Below are positions 1 through 6,292 of a stretch of DNA of 7,760 nt, one piece after another; positions within the stretch are counted from its first letter, which is position 1, and every line of letters starts with the position of its first letter. Below the pieces are notes generated by a model. The model worked only from the letters and a program-made list of their open reading frames with translations, was not told the origin of the DNA and did not search any database. The translations under genes and the position numbers were made by a program. Source of the DNA: Chloroflexota bacterium (GTDB lineage: Bacteria > Chloroflexota > Limnocylindria > Limnocylindrales > CSP1-4); assembly GCA_017882025.1 (NCBI GenBank), contig JADGQG010000087.1:1-7760 (forward strand), written 5' to 3'.

Positions 1-1
1 C

Positions 2-1120
2 GTTCTCGCGGTGCTCCTCCCGGGCCTGATCTTCGAGGCGTCGTTCCGGACGCCGCTCGAGCCGTTCCGATGGGCTGTCTCTCGGGTCGTGATCCTGGCG
101 GTGCCCGGCGTGATCCTCACCGCGCTCGTGGTCGCGGTGCTGGTCCACCTGGGCACGGGCATCTCGCTGGGGTCCGGCCTGCTGGTGGGCGCCATGGTCT
201 GCGCCACCGATCCGGCCGCTGTCGTCGCCACCTTCCGACGGGTCGCGGCGCCGGATCGGCTGCGAACGCTCGTGGAGGGCGAGAGCCTCCTCAACGACGG
301 GACCAGCCTGGTCATCTTCGTGGTCGCGCTCCGGATCGTGACCGGCGGCCTGGGTGCGATGGACGCGGCGATCTTCTTCGTCACCACGCTCACGGTCAGC
401 GTCCTGATCGGCGGGGTGCTTGGGTTCGTCACGGTGCAGGTCCTGCGCACGCTGGATGATCACGTCCTCGAGGCGACGATCACGATCGCCTGCGCGTACG
501 GCGCGGCCGTGATCGCCGACGGACTGGGCGAGTCCGGGATCGTGGCGACCGCCGTCGCGGGCCTCGTCGTGGGGACGTACGGCCGGCGAGTCGCCCTGTC
601 GGTCGAGACCGAGCAGGCGCTCGACGAAGTCTGGGAGGTGGCGGCATTCGTCCTCGCGGCGATCATCTTCCTGATCGTCGGCGCGGCGATCCCGCTGCCG
701 CGACTGGTCGCCGACGCCGGCCCGGTCGCCTGGGGCGTGCTCGCGGTCGTCCTGGCGCGGCTCCTCACCGTCTACGGGCTGCTCGGGTTCGGCGAGCGGG
801 CGCTCGTGCGCCTGGCCCGGGGGCGCGGGTCCGTGGCACGCGGGGTGCTCGCAGCCGCGAGTGCCCGCTGGAGCCCGCTCCCGCGGTCCGAGGGCCCGGA
901 CGTCGTCCCGCTCGCCTGGCTCCACGTGCTCGCGTTCGCGGGCCTGCGCGGTGCGGTCACCATCGCGCTGGCACTTGCGCTCCCGGCGAGCCTGCCGGAT
1001 CGCGCCGCGATCCAGACGCTCACCTTCGGGATCGTTGTTGTCACGCTGCTCGTCTTTGGCTTGCTCGCGGGCCCATTCGTGGGGTGGGCGCTCGCGCGGG
1101 TCCCCGCAGGCAGGAGCTGA
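2..1120 (+). CDS. Na+/H+ antiporter, CPA1 (NhaP/NHE-like) family, 5'-truncated by the window
   Basis: This is an integral membrane cation/proton antiporter that would exchange Na+ (or K+) for H+ across the inner membrane. The frame is open to the left edge, so the true start and the first one or two membrane segments lie outside; the GTG at 11 is internal to the family's LLPGLIFEAS segment and is not the start. Counting from that GTG, visible family signatures are ATDPAAV (about 65-71, the ion-site Asp in TM5), EGESLLNDGTSLVIF (89-103, with the conserved N-D pair of TM6), an ARLLTVY segment (249-255) and GLRGAVTIALALALP (311-325, the conserved Arg helix). About ten hydrophobic helices can be seen. 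A short hydrophilic loop (about 266-300) precedes the last helices, and there is no long cytoplasmic regulatory domain. It ends in TGA 47 bases before the next gene. The family is certain; ion preference is not readable. Confidence 0.93.
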   Translation, partial: VLAVLLPGLIFEASFRTPLEPFRWAVSRVVILAVPGVILTALVVAVLVHLGTGISLGSGLLVGAMVCATDPAAVVATFRRVAAPDRLRTLVEGESLLNDGTSLVIFVVALRIVTGGLGAMDAAIFFVTTLTVSVLIGGVLGFVTVQVLRTLDDHVLEATITIACAYGAAVIADGLGESGIVATAVAGLVVGTYGRRVALSVETEQALDEVWEVAAFVLAAIIFLIVGAAIPLPRLVADAGPVAWGVLAVVLARLLTVYGLLGFGERALVRLARGRGSVARGVLAAASARWSPLPRSEGPDVVPLAWLHVLAFAGLRGAVTIALALALPASLPDRAAIQTLTFGIVVVTLLVFGLLAGPFVGWALARVPAGRS

Positions 1121-1155
1121 CCGACACCGAGGTTCCGTCGGCTCCGTGGCCACCG

Positions 1156-1161
1156 TAGACT
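1156..1161 (+). promoter_or_regulatory. -10 element of a leaderless promoter for the M20 peptidase
   Basis: TAGACT fits the TANNNT -10 consensus and ends exactly 6 bases before the ATG at 1168, which places the predicted transcription start on the A of the ATG. No Shine-Dalgarno lies between it and the start, as expected for a leaderless mRNA. No good -35 hexamer is visible about 17 bases upstream (TTCCGT at 1133-1138 is poor). The same box and spacing recur before the MFS gene, which strengthens the call. Confidence 0.55.
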
Positions 1162-1167
1162 GACCCA

Positions 1168-2610
1168 ATGCCAACGGATCCGACCTCCCTCGTTGCCGAC
1201 GGCGACCTCGCCGCGCTCCGCGCCCGGCTCACCGCCGCCGAGCCGGATCTGCTGGCCGACCTCGAACGCCTTGTCAACGTGGACTGCGGCAGCTACACCC
1301 GCGAGGGGGTGAATGAAGTCGCGGCCTGGACGGCCGACTTCCTGGCGCGGCTCGGCGGCGAAGTGACCCGGCACGCGGACCCGGCCGCGGCGCTCGGCGA
1401 CACGGTGGAGGCGGTCTTCAGGGGCGCCTCCGGCGGTCCGCGGGCGCTGCTCATCGGGCACACCGACACGGTCTTCCCGGTCGGCACGGTCGCCGAACGC
1501 CCGTTCCGGGTCGCCGACGACATCGCGACCGGCCCCGGGGTGACCGACATGAAGGCGGGCCTGCTCACGCTGCTGTACGGGCTCCAGGCCGTCCTGGGCA
1601 CCGGCCAGCTGCCGTTCGAGCGGCTGACGGTCATCGCGAACCCGGACGAGGAGATCGGCTCGCCCGTCTCGACGCCGCACGTGCGGCGGGTCGCGGCCGA
1701 GAGCGACGTGGCATTTGTCCTCGAGTGCGCCCGCGCGAACGGCGACATCGTCTCGGCGCGCAAGGGGACCGTCGACTACGCGGTGACGATCACGGGCCGC
1801 GCCGCCCACGCCGGGGTCGAGCCCGAGAAGGGACGCAGCGCGATCCTCGAGGCGGCCCACCAGGTTGTCGGCCTCCATGCGCTCGCAGGCCAGTGGCCCG
1901 GCGTCACATGCAACGTGGGTGTCATCGAGGGCGGAACCCGCCCGAACGTCGTGGCCGAGCGGGTCGTCCTCGAGGTTGACCTGCGGGCGGTGGATCGGGC
2001 CGCCATGGAGGCCGCGACTGCCGCCGTCCAGGCGCTCGCCGCGGCTCCCACGGTCCCCGATGTCGTCGTCGCCGCCGCGGAGCTCCACCGCCACTGGCCG
2101 ATGGAGAAGCTGCCGCGCACGGAGCGGCTCGTGGAGCACGCGCAGGCTCTCGCGGAGCGGCTGGGCTTCCACGTTCGCGATGCCGCGACCGGCGGCGCAT
2201 CGGATGCCAACACGACCGCGGGGATGGGCGTCCCGACGCTCGACGGCCTGGGCCCGATCGGTGGCCTGGACCACTCCCGGGACGAGTGGCTGGACGCGGC
2301 GAGCATCGTTCCGCGGACGACGCTCTTCGCGGCCCTCCTCCTCGCGACCGGCCGCGACCCGGAGGTCGTGGCCTGGCGGGCCGGCGCACCACTGACGGAC
2401 GCGGTCCGGACTACCGGCGACCGGGATGTAGCCCGCTCAGCCTGCCCCGACGGCCCGGGCGCCGGCGGTCACGACGACCGCCACGAGCAGCCCCACGAAA
2501 AGGTTCCTTCGCCAGGCCACCAGCGCAGCGCACGCAAGGACCGCGACGGCGTCGAGCCCGACGTGGAACGCCGGGCGGCCGTCCGCGCCGCTGGCGAACA
2601 GCACTTGTGA
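1168..2610 (+). CDS. M20 family zinc metallopeptidase, carboxypeptidase G2 / glutamate carboxypeptidase-like
   Basis: This is a di-zinc exopeptidase related to Pseudomonas carboxypeptidase G2, which removes C-terminal glutamate from folates and similar amides. The CPG2 metal ligands align with identical spacing up to E186: H98 (in GHTDTVFP), D127 (GVTDMK), E162 (with catalytic base E161 in NPDEEIGS) and E186 (VLECAR); H369 (GGLDHS) completes the set. The dimerisation-domain motif AAHAGVEPEKGRS is at 212-224. There is no signal peptide, so the enzyme is probably cytosolic, unlike secreted CPG2. The ATG is chosen because a leaderless -10 sits 6 bases upstream. The peptidase fold should finish near residue 395-403. 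The remaining roughly 75 residues are a low-complexity, Arg/Pro/Gly-rich tail, most of it read antisense through azlD; no in-frame stop occurs before 2608-2610. The tail may be a genuine read-through extension or the result of a frameshift, since the neighbouring frame stops at 2393-2395. Exact substrate is not known. Confidence 0.93.
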   Translation: MPTDPTSLVADGDLAALRARLTAAEPDLLADLERLVNVDCGSYTREGVNEVAAWTADFLARLGGEVTRHADPAAALGDTVEAVFRGASGGPRALLIGHTDTVFPVGTVAERPFRVADDIATGPGVTDMKAGLLTLLYGLQAVLGTGQLPFERLTVIANPDEEIGSPVSTPHVRRVAAESDVAFVLECARANGDIVSARKGTVDYAVTITGRAAHAGVEPEKGRSAILEAAHQVVGLHALAGQWPGVTCNVGVIEGGTRPNVVAERVVLEVDLRAVDRAAMEAATAAVQALAAAPTVPDVVVAAAELHRHWPMEKLPRTERLVEHAQALAERLGFHVRDAATGGASDANTTAGMGVPTLDGLGPIGGLDHSRDEWLDAASIVPRTTLFAALLLATGRDPEVVAWRAGAPLTDAVRTTGDRDVARSACPDGPGAGGHDDRHEQPHEKVPSPGHQRSARKDRDGVEPDVERRAAVRAAGEQHL

Positions 2611-2769
2611 CGCGGCGATCGCCCCGAGCACGGCCGGCCCCACGAGGCGGAGGTACTCCAGGGCCCGCGGCGGCAGGCGCTCGAACGCGGGCGCAAGGAG
2701 CGGGATCGCGCGCGCCGGGTACGTGACCGCGGCCATGAGCAGCGCGAGGCCGACCAGCCCGATGTTCAT
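2437..2769 (-). CDS. azlD: AzlD family branched-chain amino acid exporter, small subunit
   Basis: This is the small membrane subunit of the AzlCD (E. coli YgaZH-like) exporter, which pumps valine, leucine or isoleucine, and their analogues, out of the cell together with AzlC. The 110 aa length is normal for the family. Four hydrophobic segments are visible: about 3-18, 41-58 (VGPAVLGAIAASQVLF), 69-85 and 90-105. The conserved first-helix arginine is present in TYPARAIPLL (R20), and the EYLRLVGPAVL stretch is typical. The ATG follows the azlC stop by 10 bases, with a GGGG stretch as a weak ribosome site, so the two are co-transcribed. The 3' 174 bases are shared on the opposite strand with the tail of the M20 open frame; the conserved protein sequence here shows that azlD is the constrained reading. 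Confidence 0.93.
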   Translation of the reverse strand: MNIGLVGLALLMAAVTYPARAIPLLAPAFERLPPRALEYLRLVGPAVLGAIAASQVLFASGADGRPAFHVGLDAVAVLACAALVAWRRNLFVGLLVAVVVTAGARAVGAG

Positions 2770-2779
2770 GCGGGCCCCG

Positions 2780-3583
2780 TCACGGCGCGAGCCCGTCGTC
2801 AGAGCGGTCGGGCCGGCTGAACGAACCCGGGTCGGCCGGGAGCTCGTCCGGCTCGGGGATCGCGGGGTCGCGGCGCGGGACTAACAGGCCCACGAACGGG
2901 CCCAGGAAGCCTCCTGCCAGGACGCCCGCCCGGGGATCGACCGCGAGCCCGACGATGAGGGCGATGCCCACTCCGGCGACGCCCGCGGCGACCTCCCGCC
3001 GGCCGGTCGCGAGGCCCACCGCGAGCCCGGCCATCGCAGCGGGGAACACGATGTCGAGCCCGAGGACGCGCGGGTCGGGGACGACCTGGGCGCCCAGCAC
3101 GCCGGCGAGCGTGGCGAGGTTCCACGGGATGAAGACCCCGCCGATGGCGGCCAGCCAGTAGCCGCGCCGGTCGGCGAACCCAAGCCGCCGGAAGTGGACC
3201 AGGCTGAGCGCGAATGCCTCGTCGGTCAGGACGTGCGCCATGAGCGCCCGCTCGCGACGGGAACTGTCGCGCAGCCATGGCCCCAGGGCGGCCGCGTAGA
3301 GGAGGTGACGGGCGTTGACGAGCCCGGTCAGGACGACGATCGCTGGCCAGCCGAAGCCGGCCCCGACCATCCCGGCCGCGGCGAACTGCGATGCCCCGGC
3401 GAAGACGAGCACGGAGAAAGCCACGGCTTCGATCGCGGAGAAGCCGTTCGCCCTGGCGGTGAGCCCGAAGACGATCCCGAACCCGGCCGCGGACGCGATG
3501 ATCCCGAGCATGTCGAACAGCAGCCGCCGTCGGGCGGCCCGGAGCGCACCGGCGTCCGGTTCGGGTTTCGGCGCGGACGTCAC
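2780..3583 (-). CDS. azlC: AzlC family branched-chain amino acid exporter, large subunit
   Basis: This is the large permease subunit of the AzlCD exporter in the inner membrane. From the GTG at 3583 it is 267 aa, close to family length. Motifs include FAGASQF (61-67), NARHLLY (90-96) and TDEAFAL (120-126), all hallmarks of AzlC/YgaZ, followed by several hydrophobic helices up to about residue 236 and a short polar C-terminal tail rich in Pro and Asp. The open frame extends upstream to 3769, but the extra 62 residues are Ser/Arg-rich, lack AzlC similarity and would lie over the upstream small gene. The GTG at 3583 leaves a 31-base gap after that gene and begins VTSAPKPEP, a reasonable cytoplasmic leader. 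Its ribosome site is only weak (GAGAT upstream). The start is therefore less certain than the function. Confidence 0.93.
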   Translation of the reverse strand: MTSAPKPEPDAGALRAARRRLLFDMLGIIASAAGFGIVFGLTARANGFSAIEAVAFSVLVFAGASQFAAAGMVGAGFGWPAIVVLTGLVNARHLLYAAALGPWLRDSSRRERALMAHVLTDEAFALSLVHFRRLGFADRRGYWLAAIGGVFIPWNLATLAGVLGAQVVPDPRVLGLDIVFPAAMAGLAVGLATGRREVAAGVAGVGIALIVGLAVDPRAGVLAGGFLGPFVGLLVPRRDPAIPEPDELPADPGSFSRPDRSDDGLAP

Positions 3584-3614
3584 CTCGATCTCTGCCGGCG
3601 GCGAGCGACGCGGC

Positions 3615-3878
3615 TCAGCGGAGCGCGGTCTTCCCGCACCGGTCGCAGACCACGTAGACCGCGTGCTGGTCGCGCGCATAGCCGGCCACGTGGAGCGTGC
3701 CACCACAGCCACCATGGTGGTAGGTCCACCAGCGCTCGCCCGGGTCGAGCGACGAGGACTCGCCGGCAATCGTGACGTCGAGTCCCGCGTGGGCGGCGAC
3801 GGTCGCGGCGACGGCGTCGGCGCGCTCCACTTCGGTCTCGCTCGAGTATGGGTAGGCCTGGGAGATGTTCGAGGTCAC
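3615..3878 (-). CDS. Small HxxC/CxxC putative zinc-binding protein of unknown function
   Basis: I do not recognise this 87-residue protein. The start is set by a strong Shine-Dalgarno GGAGGA (3883-3888) four bases before a GTG; a longer open frame to 4121 exists but its extra residues are Arg/Pro-rich and look non-coding. The N-terminal half (VTSNISQAYPYS..., then an Ala/Glu helix-like stretch around 14-32) is polar. The C-terminal half has WWTYHHGGCGG (50-60) and VVCDRCGK (76-83). That gives H55-x2-C58 and C78-x2-C81, 19 residues apart, a spacing compatible with a small zinc ribbon or treble-clef-like metal site. It has no membrane segment and no signal peptide. It lies 31 bases upstream of azlC on the same strand, so it is probably co-transcribed with the exporter and could be a small regulator or accessory. 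That role is inferred from position only. Confidence 0.75.
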   Translation of the reverse strand: MTSNISQAYPYSSETEVERADAVAATVAAHAGLDVTIAGESSSLDPGERWWTYHHGGCGGTLHVAGYARDQHAVYVVCDRCGKTALR

Positions 3879-3882
3879 CGGG

Positions 3883-3888
3883 TCCTCC
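3883..3888 (-). promoter_or_regulatory. Strong Shine-Dalgarno deciding the GTG start of the small HxxC/CxxC gene
   Basis: Read on the minus strand the sequence is GGAGGACCCG followed by GTG, a near-perfect anti-SD match with 4-5 bases of spacing. It is the best ribosome site seen in the window. It shows that the gene starts at 3878 rather than at the far-upstream start of the same open frame, and that its mRNA has a leader, unlike the leaderless genes nearby. Confidence 0.7.
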
Positions 3889-3940
3889 GCGGGCGGTGCG
3901 GCCGCAGCGCGCGGCGCAGGGGATGGCTGGTCCGGCGGCG

Positions 3941-3946
3941 AGTATC
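3941..3946 (-). promoter_or_regulatory. Possible -10 element for the small-protein / azlCD unit
   Basis: The 130-base gap between the two minus-strand gene groups contains, on the minus strand, GATACT, five of six matches to TATAAT-like TATACT. It would start transcription near 3934 and give a leader of about 55 bases before the GTG at 3878. A 12-base perfect palindrome, CGCACGCGTGCG (3946-3957), overlaps the upstream edge of the box and could be an operator, although GC-rich palindromes of this size arise by chance. No -35 hexamer is evident. The rest of the gap (3879-4008) is GC-rich with no convincing gene or terminator. Confidence 0.25.
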
Positions 3947-4008
3947 GCACGCGTGCGGGGCCTCGGGCGCCGCACGAGCCGGGCCGTCGCGTCCGCCGGC
4001 GGCGAGCG

Positions 4009-4578
4009 TCAGGCGGGCGGCTCCCCGATTGCCCTGCGCCACGCACCCTCCAGAACGTCCACGACCTCGACGGGCAGGTGCTTTCGGAGCGTCGCCGCGC
4101 AGGCCACGTTCCAGCACGCAACGACCGCGAGGCGCGGATCCCACGGCGCGACCGCGTCCTCGATCAATCCGATCGCCGCGCCCTGGAGCGGCCGGTCGGC
4201 AGAGCCCGGGCGCAGCAGGCGCATCACGTCGCCGATGGCGCCCCCCTGCTGCCCGCCCCCCAAGCGTGCCCCAAACCGCTCGATGTCCAGCCCGGTGAGG
4301 CCGCCGGCGATCGCCGCGACGACATGGCCGAACAGGTCCTGGAGCTCGTCGCCCTCTGCCCTCGTCAGCCGCGGGCCCTCGTACCAGGCCAGCCAGAACC
4401 CTTTGTCCACACGCTTGCGATACAGCTTCTCATCGCGCAGCTTTTCGTCGCGTAGCGCACGAACCGCCGCGTCGAGCGCGTGCAGGTCCTCGACCGTGAG
4501 CTCGCTCAACCGGCGCAGCAGCGCGGCGCGCGGTTCCGGGAAGAGCAGGGGACCCCGCTCGGACGAGTTGCTCACCAC
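4009..4578 (-). CDS. Conserved-looking hypothetical protein coupled to the GGT-like gene
   Basis: I do not recognise this protein of 188-189 residues. Coding status is supported by the long frame, a balanced composition and its junction with the gene before it: the sequence GTGGTGA holds two possible GTG starts (4578 and 4575), the second overlapping the upstream TGA in the classic GTGA arrangement, so translation is probably coupled. It is soluble and mostly alpha-helical by inspection. The N-terminal part has an LSELTVEDLHALDAAVRAL helix-like stretch, then RDEKLRDEKL, a five-residue tandem duplication, then KGFWLAWYEGPRLT and a Gly/Ala-rich middle. The C-terminal part has AVAPWDPRLAVVACWNVACAATL and ends in EPPA. 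Two cysteines (CWNVAC) lie in the C-terminal third. No catalytic motif or signal peptide is seen. Position suggests a partner or accessory of the hydrolase, which is inference only. Confidence 0.78.
   Translation of the reverse strand: MVSNSSERGPLLFPEPRAALLRRLSELTVEDLHALDAAVRALRDEKLRDEKLYRKRVDKGFWLAWYEGPRLTRAEGDELQDLFGHVVAAIAGGLTGLDIERFGARLGGGQQGGAIGDVMRLLRPGSADRPLQGAAIGLIEDAVAPWDPRLAVVACWNVACAATLRKHLPVEVVDVLEGAWRRAIGEPPA
4423..4452 (-). repeat. 15-bp tandem duplication inside the hypothetical gene
   Basis: Two adjacent copies of a 15-base unit (4423-4437 and 4438-4452, plus-strand CAGCTTYTCRTCGCG) differ at two positions. Both differences are synonymous, and each copy encodes RDEKL. This is an in-frame duplication that adds five residues to a charged helix; the silent changes suggest it is not very recent. 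Confidence 0.8.
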
Positions 4579-6251
4579 GCGGCCGGGAGCCCGAGGGACC
4601 GCGGGTCAGTGGCCGCGGCCAGGGTCCCGCCGCGGGCGGGCCCGCCCTCCACGAGCTCGATCGCGTGGGCGTGTCCCAGTCCGCCGTCGAACGGCGTCCG
4701 AACATCCAGACGGTGACCCATCGCAGCCAGCTCGTCGAGCAGGCCGGCGCGGAAGCGCGGCTCGATGACGACCGTTTCAGGTGGGGCGAAGTGTCGGGGC
4801 GAGGCCGCGTGCCAGCGCGGCGCGGCGACCGCGGTCGCAACGTCCACACCGCCGTCCACGAGCGCCGACACGACCTGGGCGAAGATCGCCGGTTGCGCGT
4901 CGCCGCCCATCGACCCGTGGACCACCCACGGCCGGCCTTCGCGGAACAGCATCCCGGGCAGGAGCGTGTGGAGCGTCCGCTTTCCGGGGGCCAGCACGTT
5001 CGGGTGGGTCGGGTCCAGGCTGAAGTAGCTGCCCCGGTTCTGGTATGCGATCCCCGTTGCCGGGTCCACGATCCCGGAGCCGAAGCCGGCATAGTTCGAC
5101 TCGATCAGGCTCACGGTGTTGCCGTGACCGTCGACGACAGCCAGGTAGATGGTCCCGCCACCGGGCGGGTTCGTCGCGGGCGGTGGCATCGCGGCTCGCC
5201 CGGGGTCGATCCCGGCGGCAAGCTCGGCCCCGTACGCGGGATCCAACAGGCGCTCGACCGGGGACGTGGCGAACGCCGGGTCGGTCAGGAAGGCGTCCCG
5301 GTCGGCCAGCGCGCGCTTCGTCGCCTCGATCCCCGCATGGACCCAGCGAAGGTCGGGGCCGGCGGCGCCGCCGCCGTCGCTCGGGGCGAAGTCCTCGGGG
5401 CTCGGCGCCGGGAACGCCCGGAGGATGTTCAGCACTTCAAGGCCGACGACGCCGGAGCTGTTGGGCGGGTGCGTGGTTGCCGTGACGCCTCGATAGTCGA
5501 GCGCGAGCGGCGTCTCCCAGGTGGATTCGTGCGCCGCAAGGTCTGCGGCCGAGCACGGCGAACCGGCCGTGGCCAGGCCCGCGGCCTGGCGCGCCGCAAC
5601 CTCACCGGCGTAGAAGTCGGCCAGCCCGGCCGTTGCGAGCCGCTCGAGCGTCCTCGCGAGGGCGGGCTGGCGCACCCGTTCGCCGAGACGCCATGGCCGC
5701 CCGTCGGGTCGGTACACGGCGTGCCAGCCGCGGGCGAGCGGCCCGAGCTCCGCGTCGAAGACCCGGGCGGATCCCTCGACCGCGCGGGCAAAGAGCTCGT
5801 CCGCCGGGAAGCCCTCCCACGCAAGCTCGATCGCGGGGGCGAGGAGCGCCGCAATGGGCACGCGCCCCCAGCGCGCGTGCGCGTCGGCCCACGATCGGAC
5901 CGCGCCTGGGATCGTGATCGTGAGCGGCCCGCGATAGGGCAACGTCGTCAGCCCGCGAGCCCGAAGGGCTGCAGGATCTGCGCTCGCGGGGGCACGACCC
6001 GACCCGTTGAGCGCCGTCTGCGTGGCCGCCGCCTCGTCCCACACGAGCCAGAACGCGTCGCCGCCCAGGCCACACGCCTCGCCCATCACGACACCCAGGA
6101 CGGCGTTCGTCGCGATTGCCGCGTCCACGGCGCTTCCGCCTGCCCGGAGGACGCCAAGGCCGGCCGCCGTGGCAAGGTGATGCGGCGCGACCACGGCGCC
6201 CGAGCCGCCGCGAGCCAGCGGGGTGGGCGCGAGAAGCCGGACGGGATCCAT
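4572..6251 (-). CDS. Gamma-glutamyltransferase family Ntn-hydrolase (YwrD/HpxW-like subgroup)
   Basis: This is a self-cleaving N-terminal-nucleophile hydrolase of the GGT family (559 aa). The large subunit covers about 1-366 and the small subunit begins at T367, the predicted nucleophile in GGGTIYLAVVD. Small-subunit signatures follow: S385-N386, FGSGIVDP, YQNRGSYFSLDP, GKRTLHTLLPGM, HGSMGGDAQP (445-454) and a C-terminal ATDPRSLGLPAAW resembling the GASDPRS end of E. coli GGT. The large subunit has the family core at about 33-66 (VLRAGGSAVDAAIATN ... GEACGLGGDAF). Residues that hold the glutamate moiety in E. coli GGT differ: the Arg114 position falls on Ser in NGSGRAP (84), and Ser462-Ser463 become H428-T429. 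These are features of the subgroup containing B. subtilis YwrD and the oxamate amidohydrolase HpxW, so another amide may be the substrate. No signal peptide is seen, so it is likely cytosolic. ATG 6251 is preferred because a TAGAAT box lies 8 bases upstream; the open frame to 6311 overlaps the divergent gene. Confidence 0.93.
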   Translation of the reverse strand: MDPVRLLAPTPLARGGSGAVVAPHHLATAAGLGVLRAGGSAVDAAIATNAVLGVVMGEACGLGGDAFWLVWDEAAATQTALNGSGRAPASADPAALRARGLTTLPYRGPLTITIPGAVRSWADAHARWGRVPIAALLAPAIELAWEGFPADELFARAVEGSARVFDAELGPLARGWHAVYRPDGRPWRLGERVRQPALARTLERLATAGLADFYAGEVAARQAAGLATAGSPCSAADLAAHESTWETPLALDYRGVTATTHPPNSSGVVGLEVLNILRAFPAPSPEDFAPSDGGGAAGPDLRWVHAGIEATKRALADRDAFLTDPAFATSPVERLLDPAYGAELAAGIDPGRAAMPPPATNPPGGGTIYLAVVDGHGNTVSLIESNYAGFGSGIVDPATGIAYQNRGSYFSLDPTHPNVLAPGKRTLHTLLPGMLFREGRPWVVHGSMGGDAQPAIFAQVVSALVDGGVDVATAVAAPRWHAASPRHFAPPETVVIEPRFRAGLLDELAAMGHRLDVRTPFDGGLGHAHAIELVEGGPARGGTLAAATDPRSLGLPAAW

Positions 6252-6259
6252 GTGATGGC

Positions 6260-6265
6260 ATTCTA
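6260..6265 (-). promoter_or_regulatory. -10 element for the GGT-like gene, near-leaderless
   Basis: Minus-strand TAGAAT (close to TATAAT) ends 8 bases before the ATG at 6251. The predicted start of transcription is near 6253, leaving a leader of about two bases. No Shine-Dalgarno is present, in agreement with leaderless initiation. No recognisable -35 is seen. Confidence 0.5.
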
Positions 6266-6271
6266 GGGCTG

Positions 6272-6292
6272 CCCGGCGTGGCCGATGCCGGG
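6272..6292. promoter_or_regulatory. Inverted repeat between the divergent promoters, candidate operator
   Basis: Perfect 6-base arms CCCGGC (6272-6277) and GCCGGG (6287-6292) flank a 9-base spacer. The element lies between the two opposing -10 boxes, touches the MFS -10 on its right and covers the region where both -35 contacts would be. A protein bound here could control both genes. The arms are short and GC-only, so chance remains possible. Confidence 0.3.

Noticed and set aside
1113..1141. Inverted repeat CCGAC...GTCGG after the antiporter stop as a terminator
   Set aside because: The arms are only five bases, the loop is 11, there is no T-run, and it runs into the putative promoter of the next gene.
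772..2274. 500-aa open frame on the minus strand opposite the antiporter and M20 genes
   Set aside because: It is antisense to two clearly recognisable genes, its translation is Arg/Asp/Gly-rich without motifs, and long antisense frames are expected at this GC content.
3584..3769. N-terminal extension of azlC up to an upstream start
   Set aside because: The extra 62 residues lack AzlC similarity and overlap the upstream small gene by most of its C-terminal half; the GTG at 3583 gives a normal-length protein.
3315..4298. 327-aa plus-strand open frame across azlC, the small gene and the hypothetical gene
   Set aside because: It covers three minus-strand genes and an intergenic gap, has Ser/Arg/Pro-rich composition and no ribosome site; azlC motifs show the coding strand is minus.
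4665..6266. 533-aa open frame on the plus strand opposite the GGT-like gene
   Set aside because: The minus strand carries all GGT-family signatures in order; the plus translation is Arg/Gly-rich low-complexity sequence with no family motif.
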